Shown here: piece by piece, positions 38,326 through 46,049 of the stretch
How the letters are laid out: each line of letters opens with the position of its first letter
How positions within the stretch are numbered: the first letter of the stretch is position 1
Assembly: GCA_016714535.1 (NCBI GenBank)
Contig: JADKDR010000006.1
Location: 1-64,000 of the forward strand
Direction: 5' to 3'
Source of the DNA: Bacteroidota bacterium
GTDB lineage: Bacteria > Bacteroidota > Bacteroidia > AKYH767-A > OLB10
DNA: 64,000 nt
Notes under the pieces: generated by a model
Databases searched by the model: none
Told to the model about the DNA's origin: nothing
What the model saw: the letters and a program-made list of their open reading frames with translations, nothing else
Position numbers and translations under genes: made by a program

Positions 38326-39237
38326 ATGAGTAAAATTTTGGTAACCGGAGGAGCAGGGTTTATAGGAAGCGCAGTCATAAAACATTTACAACAAGCACAG
38401 CACGAGATTTTCGTTATTGATAATTTAAGTTTTGGCAACAGGGATTTTATTCAAGTGAACGATACACATTTTTTTAAGCATGATATACTTGACCGCGCCA
38501 CTGTTATAGAATTATTTACAAAAATAAAACCCGATATTGTGTTACATCTGGCAGCTATACACTTCATACCATATTGCAACGCACATCCGCATGAGTCGGC
38601 CAATATAAATATACAAGGCACTATCAATGTACTTGATGCCGCTCATATTGCCGGAGTTAAGCAATTGCTATTTGCCAGCACAGCAGCAGTTTACCCTATT
38701 AGTGATGAAGCCGTAAGCGAGACCAATGCAACAGGGCCTATGGATATCTATGGCCTTTCGAAACTTGCAGGCGAACATCTTTGCAACGAATTTTTCTTGC
38801 AATCAGGAATCAATACCATTGTGTGCAGATTTTTTAATGCGTTTGGCCCTAACGAAACTAATCCACACCTCATTCCTGAAATAGAAAAACAAATTAAGGA
38901 AGGCACCCGCACCATCAAACTTGGAAACCTCACTCCGAAGAGGGATTTTATTCATACCTACGATATGGCAAGTGCCATGGAAATTATATTAGCTAAACTG
39001 AACGAAGGACTGCATGTAATAAACCTTGGTCGTGGAATAGAATATTCTGTAGTAGAAATAGTGGAAGCATTTGAAAAAAATCTTGGCGAAAAAATCACGA
39101 TTGAAGTAGAAGAAGCTCGTGTGCGCAAAGTAGAGCGCATGCATCTGCTGGCAGATGTTTCTAAATTAAAATCATTGGGCTGGGAACCTAAAATAAGCAT
39201 AGAAGAAGGAACCAAGACCCTGCTCCAGAATAATTAA
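38326..39237 (+). CDS. NAD-dependent nucleotide-sugar epimerase/dehydratase (GalE-like)
   Basis: 303 residues. Extended SDR with GGAGFIG at 8-14, HLAAIHFIPYCNAHPHESAN, a serine/threonine in LLFASTAAVYP, the YGLSK catalytic pair at 142-146, FNAFGPNETNPHLIPEI and RDFIHTYDMASAM. This fits UDP-glucose/UDP-GlcNAc 4-epimerase-type enzymes; exact substrate unknown. It starts 2 bp after the glycosyltransferase stop and closes the polysaccharide cluster. Confidence 0.88.
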   Translation: MSKILVTGGAGFIGSAVIKHLQQAQHEIFVIDNLSFGNRDFIQVNDTHFFKHDILDRATVIELFTKIKPDIVLHLAAIHFIPYCNAHPHESANINIQGTINVLDAAHIAGVKQLLFASTAAVYPISDEAVSETNATGPMDIYGLSKLAGEHLCNEFFLQSGINTIVCRFFNAFGPNETNPHLIPEIEKQIKEGTRTIKLGNLTPKRDFIHTYDMASAMEIILAKLNEGLHVINLGRGIEYSVVEIVEAFEKNLGEKITIEVEEARVRKVERMHLLADVSKLKSLGWEPKISIEEGTKTLLQNN

Positions 39238-39349
39238 CCTGACCACATTTTACTTAGTGCTTCAACGAATTAAAATCTAAACGGGCATTACTAAACGCAC
39301 ACTTGCTCTCCCATAATTTCATATAACTAAAATAGATACTTAGACAAAT

Positions 39350-40071
39350 ATGAACTTGATGAAATCTGTTATCATCATTTATTTGTAATCGTGCTTTTCG
39401 GTATTAAATGCACAAAAGAAAATTACCCATCAGGATGTAGGATGGTATATGGTGGCAATTACATACAAGGTGCGCCTTAATTTAACCTGGTACGCAGAAA
39501 CAGAAGGCCGGACATTTATGAATACCCAAAAATTAAATCAGTGATATGTTCGAACAATAATGAAGTATAAATTTAAATCGGCATTGAACTTGGTCCCGGC
39601 TTTGCTTTGTTTCAATCGCTACCAAACGATGCTTTTTATACTGAGCGAAAAATTACCAATGAACTACGACCCTATGTTGAAGTAAACCATGCAACCATTT
39701 TTGGTAAGTATAAATTTAGTAAGCGATTTTGGAGCGAAGCCCGCTATTTTGGTATAAACGATAACGTGGCCAATGAGCTGGTATGGAGGCAACGACTTCG
39801 ACTTATGGTTGATCGAAAAATTTATTCCAAGTAAAATTTTTCGCTTACACTTGCTATTTAGAATGATATGATGATCAATACAGATAAGCAAATTACGCAT
39901 AACATATTTGATCAAAACCGCTTAGGTGCCAATGCAGCTATAGCGTTTAATAAACAGATTACCTTAGCGTTATCGTACTTTGATTTTTACCAATCAACCA
40001 ACATAGCAGCCTCATTGCTAAACAGGAAAATGTATCACCTAAGTCTTATTTTATATTTTGAGAATAAAAAA
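39350..40071 (+). pseudogene. DUF2490-like outer membrane protein, multiply frameshifted
   Basis: Pieces in several frames read in order like one DUF2490-type outer-membrane barrel: QDVGWYMV and VRLNLTWYAETEGRTFMNTQ (39440-39530), MKYKFKSALNLVPGFALFQS, ITNELRPYVEVNHATIFGKY, RFWSEARYFGINDNVANELV, RQRLRLMVD, then MMINTDKQITHNIFDQNRLG, ALSYFDFYQSTNIAASLLNR and LILYFEN at the end. At least four frame changes are needed. The function of DUF2490 proteins is unknown. Its last ~130 bp are duplicated at 44430-44560, beyond the insertion. Confidence 0.6.
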
Positions 40072-40211
40072 AAGCGGGCAATAAGCCCGCCTTTCACGAA
40101 TAAAAAATACCGCTTACAATTAATTGTAAGTTGTTTGCTGAGGATTGAAATTCCCCCATTTATCGGTCCAATTGGTTGCACCAAACGCTCCCTGATAATT
40201 TACACTTTCGA
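39941..40211. repeat. left direct repeat (271 bp) of the 4.2 kb insertion
   Basis: Matches 44430-44702 with about five differences (three substitutions and a 2-base indel in an A run). It holds the 3' end of the DUF2490-like gene, a bidirectional terminator and the last ~40 codons of the beta-helix lipoprotein gene (minus strand), the rest of which is only beside the right copy. The repeat therefore represents the original junction between two convergent genes, duplicated around the inserted DNA. Confidence 0.9.
40071..40093. terminator. bidirectional terminator (left copy)
   Basis: GCGGGC, AATAA loop, GCCCGC with an A run before it; between convergent gene ends. Same hairpin as at 44563-44583. 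Confidence 0.75.
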
Positions 40212-40408
40212 GTTTGTGTCGTTGAAAGCATCAGGGATTAAAGAGGTAAAAAAAAGAAGGGGATAGAAAGCATACTCTTTCTTGTCCGCTGCACACTTTA
40301 TTACTTGCACCCACTTTCAGCATCCTATAAGCCCCTCTTTTTTTATTTCTTCTGATCTTCGTGCTAGCGGCATGTGCTTCTCTCAGTCCAAAGCGTTTTC
40401 GTATATAA

Positions 40409-41909
40409 TTATTGTATGGTTAATTTCTGCGTAAACACTTTTTCTCCATCACTAACCTTTACAAAATAAATACCTCGCGACAATTCAGAAACATTTATTT
40501 CCTTTTTAAACAAACCCGCACACAAAACCTCACTTCGCGAAATCTTCTCTCCAATTACATTGAATAATTCAATTGTGACTTTTGATTTAATTTTCTTGCC
40601 CGACTCGACATAAAAATTATTTTGTACAGGATTAGGATAAATAATAAAAGGTGAATCGTAAATTGTTTCCATTCCAGTTTGTACAGTATAGCAAATATCA
40701 AGCTTAGGGTTTTTAGTCGGATTAGAATAATTGCTTGAAGCAAATACCAACGAACGAAACTGTTGTTCCGTCTCAAGCCTTATCATAAAACCAAAACTAT
40801 TCAGCGGGTTATTGTACATATCACTTACCAATTGCGTCACATCAATATTCAGATAGTCCTGGTTTGCAAAAACAGATGCAGGAATTGATGCTTTATTCAA
40901 AGGAGTAGAAGTTGGTTGCGTCATCCACGTTACAGTTTTCTCATCCCAATAAGATGTGACCCGCTGTATAAATCCGTTGTTCGGACCGCTCAACCATGAA
41001 TGCACTCCATTTGCGTAATTAGTTGTTGGATTGTTGTAAAGCGAAAGAGAAGCGGAAGTAATTATTGCATTGCTTGGAATGGTTGACATATCAAATTCCA
41101 ATAAAGACCTGCCCGTATCGGGAATTCCTATGTTTGTCCATGCATGTGCACCAATAGCGTCCTGGCCTCCATAATTCGTAGTTGCATTATTGTAAGGCGG
41201 AGCATTCCAGATTATGGCATCCGTCCCGCATCCGTCATGCGGTTGAAGCGTAAAGCAAGCAGTTGTCGGTGGCTGATAATTTATCGTGAGCTTAGGCCAT
41301 TTTGATGAAACAGTATAGTCACTTGATGCAAAGACCATCGCCCTGAAATTAATTTCATCCTGCAATCGAAGCATAAAACCAAAACTGTTCAGAGGATTAT
41401 TAATCATATCCTGCACAAGCGCAGTCACATCAATGCTTGGATAATCTTGGTTCGGACTTACACTTGCAGACACAGTCGCTTCATTTTGTGTCGTACTTGT
41501 TGGCTGGTTAAACCATGTTACAGTATTTTCATTCCATGATGAAGTAACTCTCTGCACATACAAATCATTCCCTCCGCTCAATGTTGAATGCTGACCTGAA
41601 AAATATGTTGTTGCAGGATTATTATATAAAGAAAGATAAGCAGAAGTAATTACTGAACCTATAGGTATTGCGCTAAGATCAAATTGAATTAAAGTTCTTC
41701 CTGTATCCGGCACACCTGCATTTGTCCATGCATGCGCTCCCATTGCATCCCAAGTGCCATAATTGGTATTACCATTATTAAAAGGTGGAGCATTCCATAT
41801 TAATGCATCTTTTCCGCAATTGGAATCAGGTTGCATAATCAACTCCGACTGCTGACCGTAAACCATCACAGATGATAGTGCAAAAACAAGGCTTAGTAAA
41901 GTTTTTCAT
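40409..41909 (-). CDS. secreted protein with two DNRLRE-like domains and a T9SS tail
   Basis: 486 open residues (41869-40409). The signal peptide lies just upstream in another frame: ATG 41909 followed by five A's, then LLSLVFALSSVMVYGQQ, so a homopolymer indel is likely. Two ~170-residue repeats follow, each with SNCGKDALIWNAPPFNN or DGCGTDAIIWNAPPYNN, TGRTLIQFDLSAIP, ITSAYLSLYNNP, VQRVTSSWNENTVTW and NSFGFMLRLQDE. This is the DNRLRE (DUF4397-like/CBM96-type) pattern of secreted Bacteroidota proteins. The T9SS type A domain is IIYPNPVQNNFYVESGK ... SRGIYFVKVSDGEK. It is cargo of the repeat-flanked insertion. Confidence 0.8.
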
Positions 41910-41956
41910 TTTGATTTGGGTTGGTTGGTTAGAATTATTTATGGTAAATTAATGCT

Positions 41957-41964
41957 CAAATATA
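41957..41964 (-). promoter_or_regulatory. candidate -7 box of the DNRLRE gene
   Basis: TATATTTG on the minus strand fits TAnnTTTG and lies 48 bp upstream of ATG 41909. No TTG was found at the usual -33 spacing, so support is partial. Confidence 0.4.
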
Positions 41965-41994
41965 TAAAGTTGTTGTGTCGTCATAGCATTGCCA

Positions 41995-42457
41995 CAAACG
42001 CCAGTCTGTGAAAAAACCAAACGGCCACTAAGAACACGCTAATTACATGTGGTAAAAATAAAAATTACAACAACACTGATGACATACCTTAGCAAATAAG
42101 AATAAAATATGAATCACAAACCAGCAGGCTGCCAATATAAAATTGAAATATCAAGTTTAAATTGCAATATTGGATTAGAAAATGTTGTGTGTTATGTGCA
42201 TGCCTAGCAGGTAAGCAAAATTAGACAAGTGTTTTAAGTGCAACATATATACCCTTAGTTAAAATCATTAAACTTCCTACTAAACTTCGATACAAATACA
42301 CCTATCCACAGCAAAAGCTGTATCTTATTTTAAGCGCAACGTGGCTGGTGTTGCTGAACATTTATCCCGTTAGCTTGCGGTCGGGACCATCTATACACAA
42401 AACACCTCACTTGCTTTACTCGTTATGGGGTTTTGTATAGATGGCTAAATGCTTTGG
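41995..42457. repeat. direct repeat A (~460 bp) beside the zeta-toxin unit
   Basis: About 80% identical to 43268-43735. It contains a 43-codon plus-strand frame (42109-42237, amber at codon 33) matched without indels in the other copy. It also has a stretch identical in both copies (GAACATTTATCCCGTTAGCT and the bases after it) and a long hairpin, CCATCTATAC...GTATAGATGG (42387-42444). No larger gene is seen in it. Confidence 0.8.
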
Positions 42458-42470
42458 CGAAGCACCTTTA

Positions 42471-42620
42471 TCACGGCTTTATTTTCACTATTTTGTTGCC
42501 TCTCATTACAACTAACTCCGTATTTTTTTGTTTCTTAAACTCCACCAATTTTTCGTAAACTTTTTCAAGTCCCACTAAAATCTTATTTCTAAGTTCTATT
42601 TGTTTTTCAACTGTTGTCAT
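42471..42620 (-). CDS. small protein co-encoded with the zeta-toxin-like kinase (candidate antitoxin)
   Basis: 49 residues from ATG 42620: MTTVEKQIELRNKI, a helix, then KVYEKLVEFKKQKN, then ELVVMRGNKIVKIKP. Its start overlaps the end of the zeta-toxin-like gene by 14 bp, so the two are translationally coupled. A small basic protein of this pattern often accompanies zeta-like AAA genes in Bacteroidota. An antitoxin role is inferred from position only; classical epsilon antitoxins are larger and different. Confidence 0.65.
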   Translation of the reverse strand: MTTVEKQIELRNKILVGLEKVYEKLVEFKKQKNTELVVMRGNKIVKIKP

Positions 42621-43194
42621 TATATATTTTTTTTAGTTCATTAAACCTTATATCATCAATAATATTTATTATTCCGTCAACTGTTTTCTCAGCTAAAAGT
42701 TCATGTTGCCCATTTGAATTATCAAAAATCAATGTTCCATCTGCAATTGGCAAGTAAATCTCAAAAAGATTTTTTATTCCTCTGTAATATCTCCTTTCAA
42801 TAATTTCTGATTCAATATTATGTCCTCCTTCAGAAACCCTAATTTTTACACGCTCTTTGGCTAATTCAACATTTTGAAGCCAAAAGAAAAGCAAAGTTAT
42901 AGTATATCCTTTGTCTTTTGCTTCTCTAATTTTCGACTTATAACTTCTGGTTGATAGTGTCGTTTCAAAAGCGAAATTTTCATTGCTTTTTAACAGCTCA
43001 TCAATTCTTTTTAGCATTATTCTTCCAGCTTCAAATGCTACTTTTTCGGGTTGAAACGGTGATAATCCTTTTGCAATTTCGTCAGCGTTTACAAATTCCT
43101 TACAGTCAATAATTTCTGGAAGAATAGTAAACGAAGCTGTTGTTTTACCTGCTCCATTGCAACCAGCAATTATGTAAAGGTTTTTGTCGGTCAT
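42607..43194 (-). CDS. zeta toxin-family P-loop kinase
   Basis: 195 residues. Walker A GCNGAGKTT at 11-19, then FVNADEIAKGLSPFQPEKVA (the zeta NAD-like substrate region), AGRIMLKRIDELL, FAFETTLSTRSYKSKIREAK, and RVSEGGHNIESEIIERRYYR, which carries the arginine cluster that contacts phosphate. Zeta toxins phosphorylate UDP-N-acetyl sugars and poison peptidoglycan synthesis; members of this length class may have other targets. It lies between direct repeats A and B inside the insertion. Confidence 0.85.
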   Translation of the reverse strand: MTDKNLYIIAGCNGAGKTTASFTILPEIIDCKEFVNADEIAKGLSPFQPEKVAFEAGRIMLKRIDELLKSNENFAFETTLSTRSYKSKIREAKDKGYTITLLFFWLQNVELAKERVKIRVSEGGHNIESEIIERRYYRGIKNLFEIYLPIADGTLIFDNSNGQHELLAEKTVDGIINIIDDIRFNELKKIYNDNS

Positions 43195-43267
43195 AATTTA
43201 CAAACTTACAAAATAATAAGGTCAGTTTTACAGTGTCTATTTCTTTGAAATTTGACTATGCAATTCG

Positions 43268-43735
43268 CCCAACGTCAGCCTGTGAAAAAACCAAACAGCC
43301 CGCAGCTACACGTTAATAACATGTCGTAAAAATAAAAATTACAACAACACCTTTTACCTACCTTAGCAAAAAAGAAATAAATTATGCATCACATACCCGC
43401 GGTGTGCCGTAATCAAATGGAGATATCCAATTTTGATTGCAACATTGGAACAGAAAATGTTGTGTGTTTTATTGATGCCGCGCAGGTAATCAAAATTAGG
43501 CAAGTGTTTTAAGTGCAACATATATACCCTTAGTTAAAATCATTAAACTTCCTACTAAACTTCGATACAGATACACCTAAGCACACCAAGGACTTTAGTT
43601 CTTACTAAGTGCATCCCGGCTCGTGTCGCTGAACATTTATCCCGTTAGCTTGCGGTCGGGACCATCTATAAACAGAAAACCACTCACTTACTTTACTCGT
43701 TTGGGGGGTTTGTATAGATCGCTAAATGTTTAGCC
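43268..43735. repeat. direct repeat B (~465 bp) beside the zeta-toxin unit
   Basis: Counterpart of 41995-42457, same orientation. The small plus-strand frame (43384-43512, MHHIPAVCRNQMEISNFDCN onward) is open through all 42 codons here. The conserved core and the hairpin (CCATCTATA...TGTATAGAT, 43662-43720) are present. Together A and B bracket the zeta kinase and its partner. Confidence 0.8.
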
Positions 43736-43746
43736 ATTGTGTTAAT

Positions 43747-44384
43747 TTAATCTAACCAAAATTTCTGTGTTAAGTAAAATACAGTATCAATGAAGTATAA
43801 AATCTCATTTTGTGTCAACACATTTTCATCATGTAAATCTTCTAAAATGACTCCCAATTCATCATTGATATAATCATTGTTACGATTATTATGGGAACCG
43901 TTCACTTTCAAAAATTCTTTAACTCTCTCCAAATTTGTACCAGATGTAATTGTAACAAATTTTTGCTGAACAACTGCATATAAAACATCATCTTCTTTTG
44001 TAAAACCTTTCAATTCATAGGCTGTGTCAGAGAAAAAATAATTGTGAAGTAATAAATTGTACAGATAATCCCTCAATGAATTATAATAAACAGAATCGTT
44101 AAGTTTTAAGACATGCTCAGTGTCTTTCAAGTAGACTTTTTGCTCAGCGCCTTCACTAACATACTGAGAAAAATCAACATCTCTTATCCAAGATTTTTCT
44201 CCGAAATATAATCTTCTAAGATCTTTGTTTCTTTCCTTTTGAAAGACTTTTCGATTTCAATTGTTGAGCCTGCTTGCGAGCCATTGTTATGGTAACTGGT
44301 AATTGCTTGTATAGTTGTTCCAAATCTAACTTTGCTCTTTCCTGAAATGATATTGTGTAGTTCATTTTTTAAATCATTTTGCAT
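43747..44384 (-). CDS. polyvalent-type protein kinase-like protein (one frameshift)
   Basis: Two frames (44384-44184, 44130-43747) join through one missing T near 44192 (CTTGG for CTTTGG). The repaired protein is ~212 residues: MQNDLKNELHNIISGKSKVR, QAITSYHNNGSQAGSTI, ISEKNLWIRDVDFSQYVSEG, AEQKVYLKDTEHVLKLNDSV, YNLLLHNYFFSDTAYELKGF, LYAVVQQKFV, then NDELGVILEDLHDENVLTQN and LYFIDTVFYL. This is the pattern of the putative polyvalent protein kinase domain found on phage and conjugative elements of Bacteroidota. The LEDLHDENVL segment would be the catalytic loop. It is mobile cargo of unknown purpose. Confidence 0.75.
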
Positions 44385-44429
44385 TTACAAATGTGAAAAA
44401 AATCTAATCAATATAATTGTTCAATTTAA

Positions 44430-44702
44430 TAGCGTTTAATAAACAGATCACCTTAGCGTTTTCGTACTTTGATTTTTACCAATCAACCAACATAGCAGCC
44501 TCATTGCTAAACAGGAAAATGTATCACCTAAGTCTTATTTTAAATTTTGAGAATAATAAAAAAAGCGGGCAATAAGCCCGCCTTTCACGAATAAAAAATA
44601 CCGCTTACAATTAATTGTAAGTTGTTTGCTGAGGATTGAAATTCCCCCATTTATCGGTCCAATTGGTTGCACCAAACGCTCCCTGATAATTTACACTTTC
44701 GA
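44430..44702. repeat. right direct repeat (273 bp) of the 4.2 kb insertion
   Basis: Second copy of 39941-40211. Its left part is an orphan 3' end of the DUF2490-like gene; its right part is the true 3' end of the beta-helix lipoprotein gene. The inserted DNA is 40212-44429. Confidence 0.9.
44563..44583. terminator. bidirectional terminator (right copy)
   Basis: GCGGGC, AATAA loop, GCCCGC, flanked by an A run; 28 bp after the stop of the lipoprotein gene on the minus strand. Confidence 0.75.
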
Positions 44703-45969
44703 AAAAACTGTCTTGAAGTTTAATATCTGAAAAATTAGCATTACCCAACAATACAGAGTTCTGCATTGGCAAAAAGTTGGGATTGGTTAAATTGAATGCA
44801 TCATTTATAGCTAAGTCTGAAGTAGCCGGTAGTTGCTGATTGATGTTGTTGCTAAACCATACACCAATATCTAAAGCACCTGTACCACCCGATTGCTTGT
44901 AAGCTGTATCGCATCCTGCAATCACATTATGCTTAAATGAAATATCGTTAGCAATAACGTTGGCTTCAACTGCACTGCCATCTAATAAAAGTCCATAAGG
45001 GTATCCGGCAAAAACAGAATTGAAACAACTCAACTTCGTATTTCTGCGCAAATGCACCGCACGTTTAAAATTGGTGTTGATTACTGTGCCAGAATTTGCC
45101 TTTGGCCCAAATACACTTACATTACTGAATATAGGACTCGTATAAGGTGAGTACGAATTACCATTGGCATCATTGTCCGATTCAAAACCATTAGAACCCG
45201 AAACATCGGCATTGTTAGGATCGCGTAAGGCAACTGCAAATTGAATTTTTCCGCTATAGCCAAAATCAGTATCAAAATCATCATCTAATGCACGGTGCGA
45301 TATTAAATGCTTTGCATTTACGGTGCCACCAAAAAACTCGAAGGCATCATCGCCCGAATAGGATATCTGAACATGATCGATGGTGGTACCATTTCCTACA
45401 CCACCAAGTGTTAAGCCATTGATTTCCTTATTTGGTTCAAGGGCAATACCACAAAACTCAATACGTACATACTTAAGTGTACCACTGTTATCAGCAGGGT
45501 CGGCACCGCCAAAGAATGAGCGTGGTCCCCCTTCAATCTGAATTTCGCCTGCCGGCTGATTAACTGGTGCGCGACCACAAATTATTATTCCACCCCAATC
45601 GCCATAACTGCGCGAACCAACTGCCTGATTGCTTGTAAAAACAACTGGCTTATCGGCAGTACCTGTTGCCTGCAGTTTACCTCCGCGCTCCACTATCAAC
45701 GTCCCCTTCGTATCCTTATCGCCCTTTATTACTGTGCCTGCCGGTATGGTAAGCGTACTGCCATTAATTACATATACAAATCCTTTAAGCAAATACGAAC
45801 TATCGGCACTTAAAATTCTATTGCCCATAATGCTATCTTTAAGCGTAACTACTTTACTGCCCGGTATTACTACAGGCGGATCTTCTGTATCATCCTTTTT
45901 ACATCCGGCAACTGCACTTATTGCCAAGGCTAATACTAATGCGTTCTTTAATAATTGTTCTTTTCTCAT
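44611..45969 (-). CDS. lipoprotein with parallel beta-helix fold, linked to a TonB receptor
   Basis: 452 residues. Lipobox AISAVAGC (Cys23) followed by a KKDDTEDPP linker, so it is a surface or outer-membrane lipoprotein. The body is a beta-helix: LTIPAGTVIKGDKDTKGTLI, ERGGKLQATGTADKPVVFTS, GDWGGIIICGRAPVN, LKYVRIEFCGIALEPNKEIN, SGDDAFEFFGGTVNAKHLIS and DTDFGYSGKIQ, ending in WTDKWGNFNPQQTTYN. It is encoded 80 bp after the TonB receptor in the same direction. Proteins of this type often sit next to TonB receptors in phosphate-responsive loci; a role in capturing a ligand for that receptor is inferred. Confidence 0.75.
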   Translation of the reverse strand: MRKEQLLKNALVLALAISAVAGCKKDDTEDPPVVIPGSKVVTLKDSIMGNRILSADSSYLLKGFVYVINGSTLTIPAGTVIKGDKDTKGTLIVERGGKLQATGTADKPVVFTSNQAVGSRSYGDWGGIIICGRAPVNQPAGEIQIEGGPRSFFGGADPADNSGTLKYVRIEFCGIALEPNKEINGLTLGGVGNGTTIDHVQISYSGDDAFEFFGGTVNAKHLISHRALDDDFDTDFGYSGKIQFAVALRDPNNADVSGSNGFESDNDANGNSYSPYTSPIFSNVSVFGPKANSGTVINTNFKRAVHLRRNTKLSCFNSVFAGYPYGLLLDGSAVEANVIANDISFKHNVIAGCDTAYKQSGGTGALDIGVWFSNNINQQLPATSDLAINDAFNLTNPNFLPMQNSVLLGNANFSDIKLQDSFFESVNYQGAFGATNWTDKWGNFNPQQTTYN

Positions 45970-46049
45970 TTTAGTTTTTTTCTTTTATACTGTTTTTAGT
46001 TTTTAAAATTTCTGTTGGCATTTTCAACAAATGCAAGTGGTTGAGTTAT

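Noticed and set aside
41995..43735. Integron cassettes with attC sites around the zeta-toxin unit
   Set aside because: A GCCCAAC box occurs in repeat B, but no matching GTTRRRY partner pair is placed to form an attC hairpin, and there is no integron integrase.
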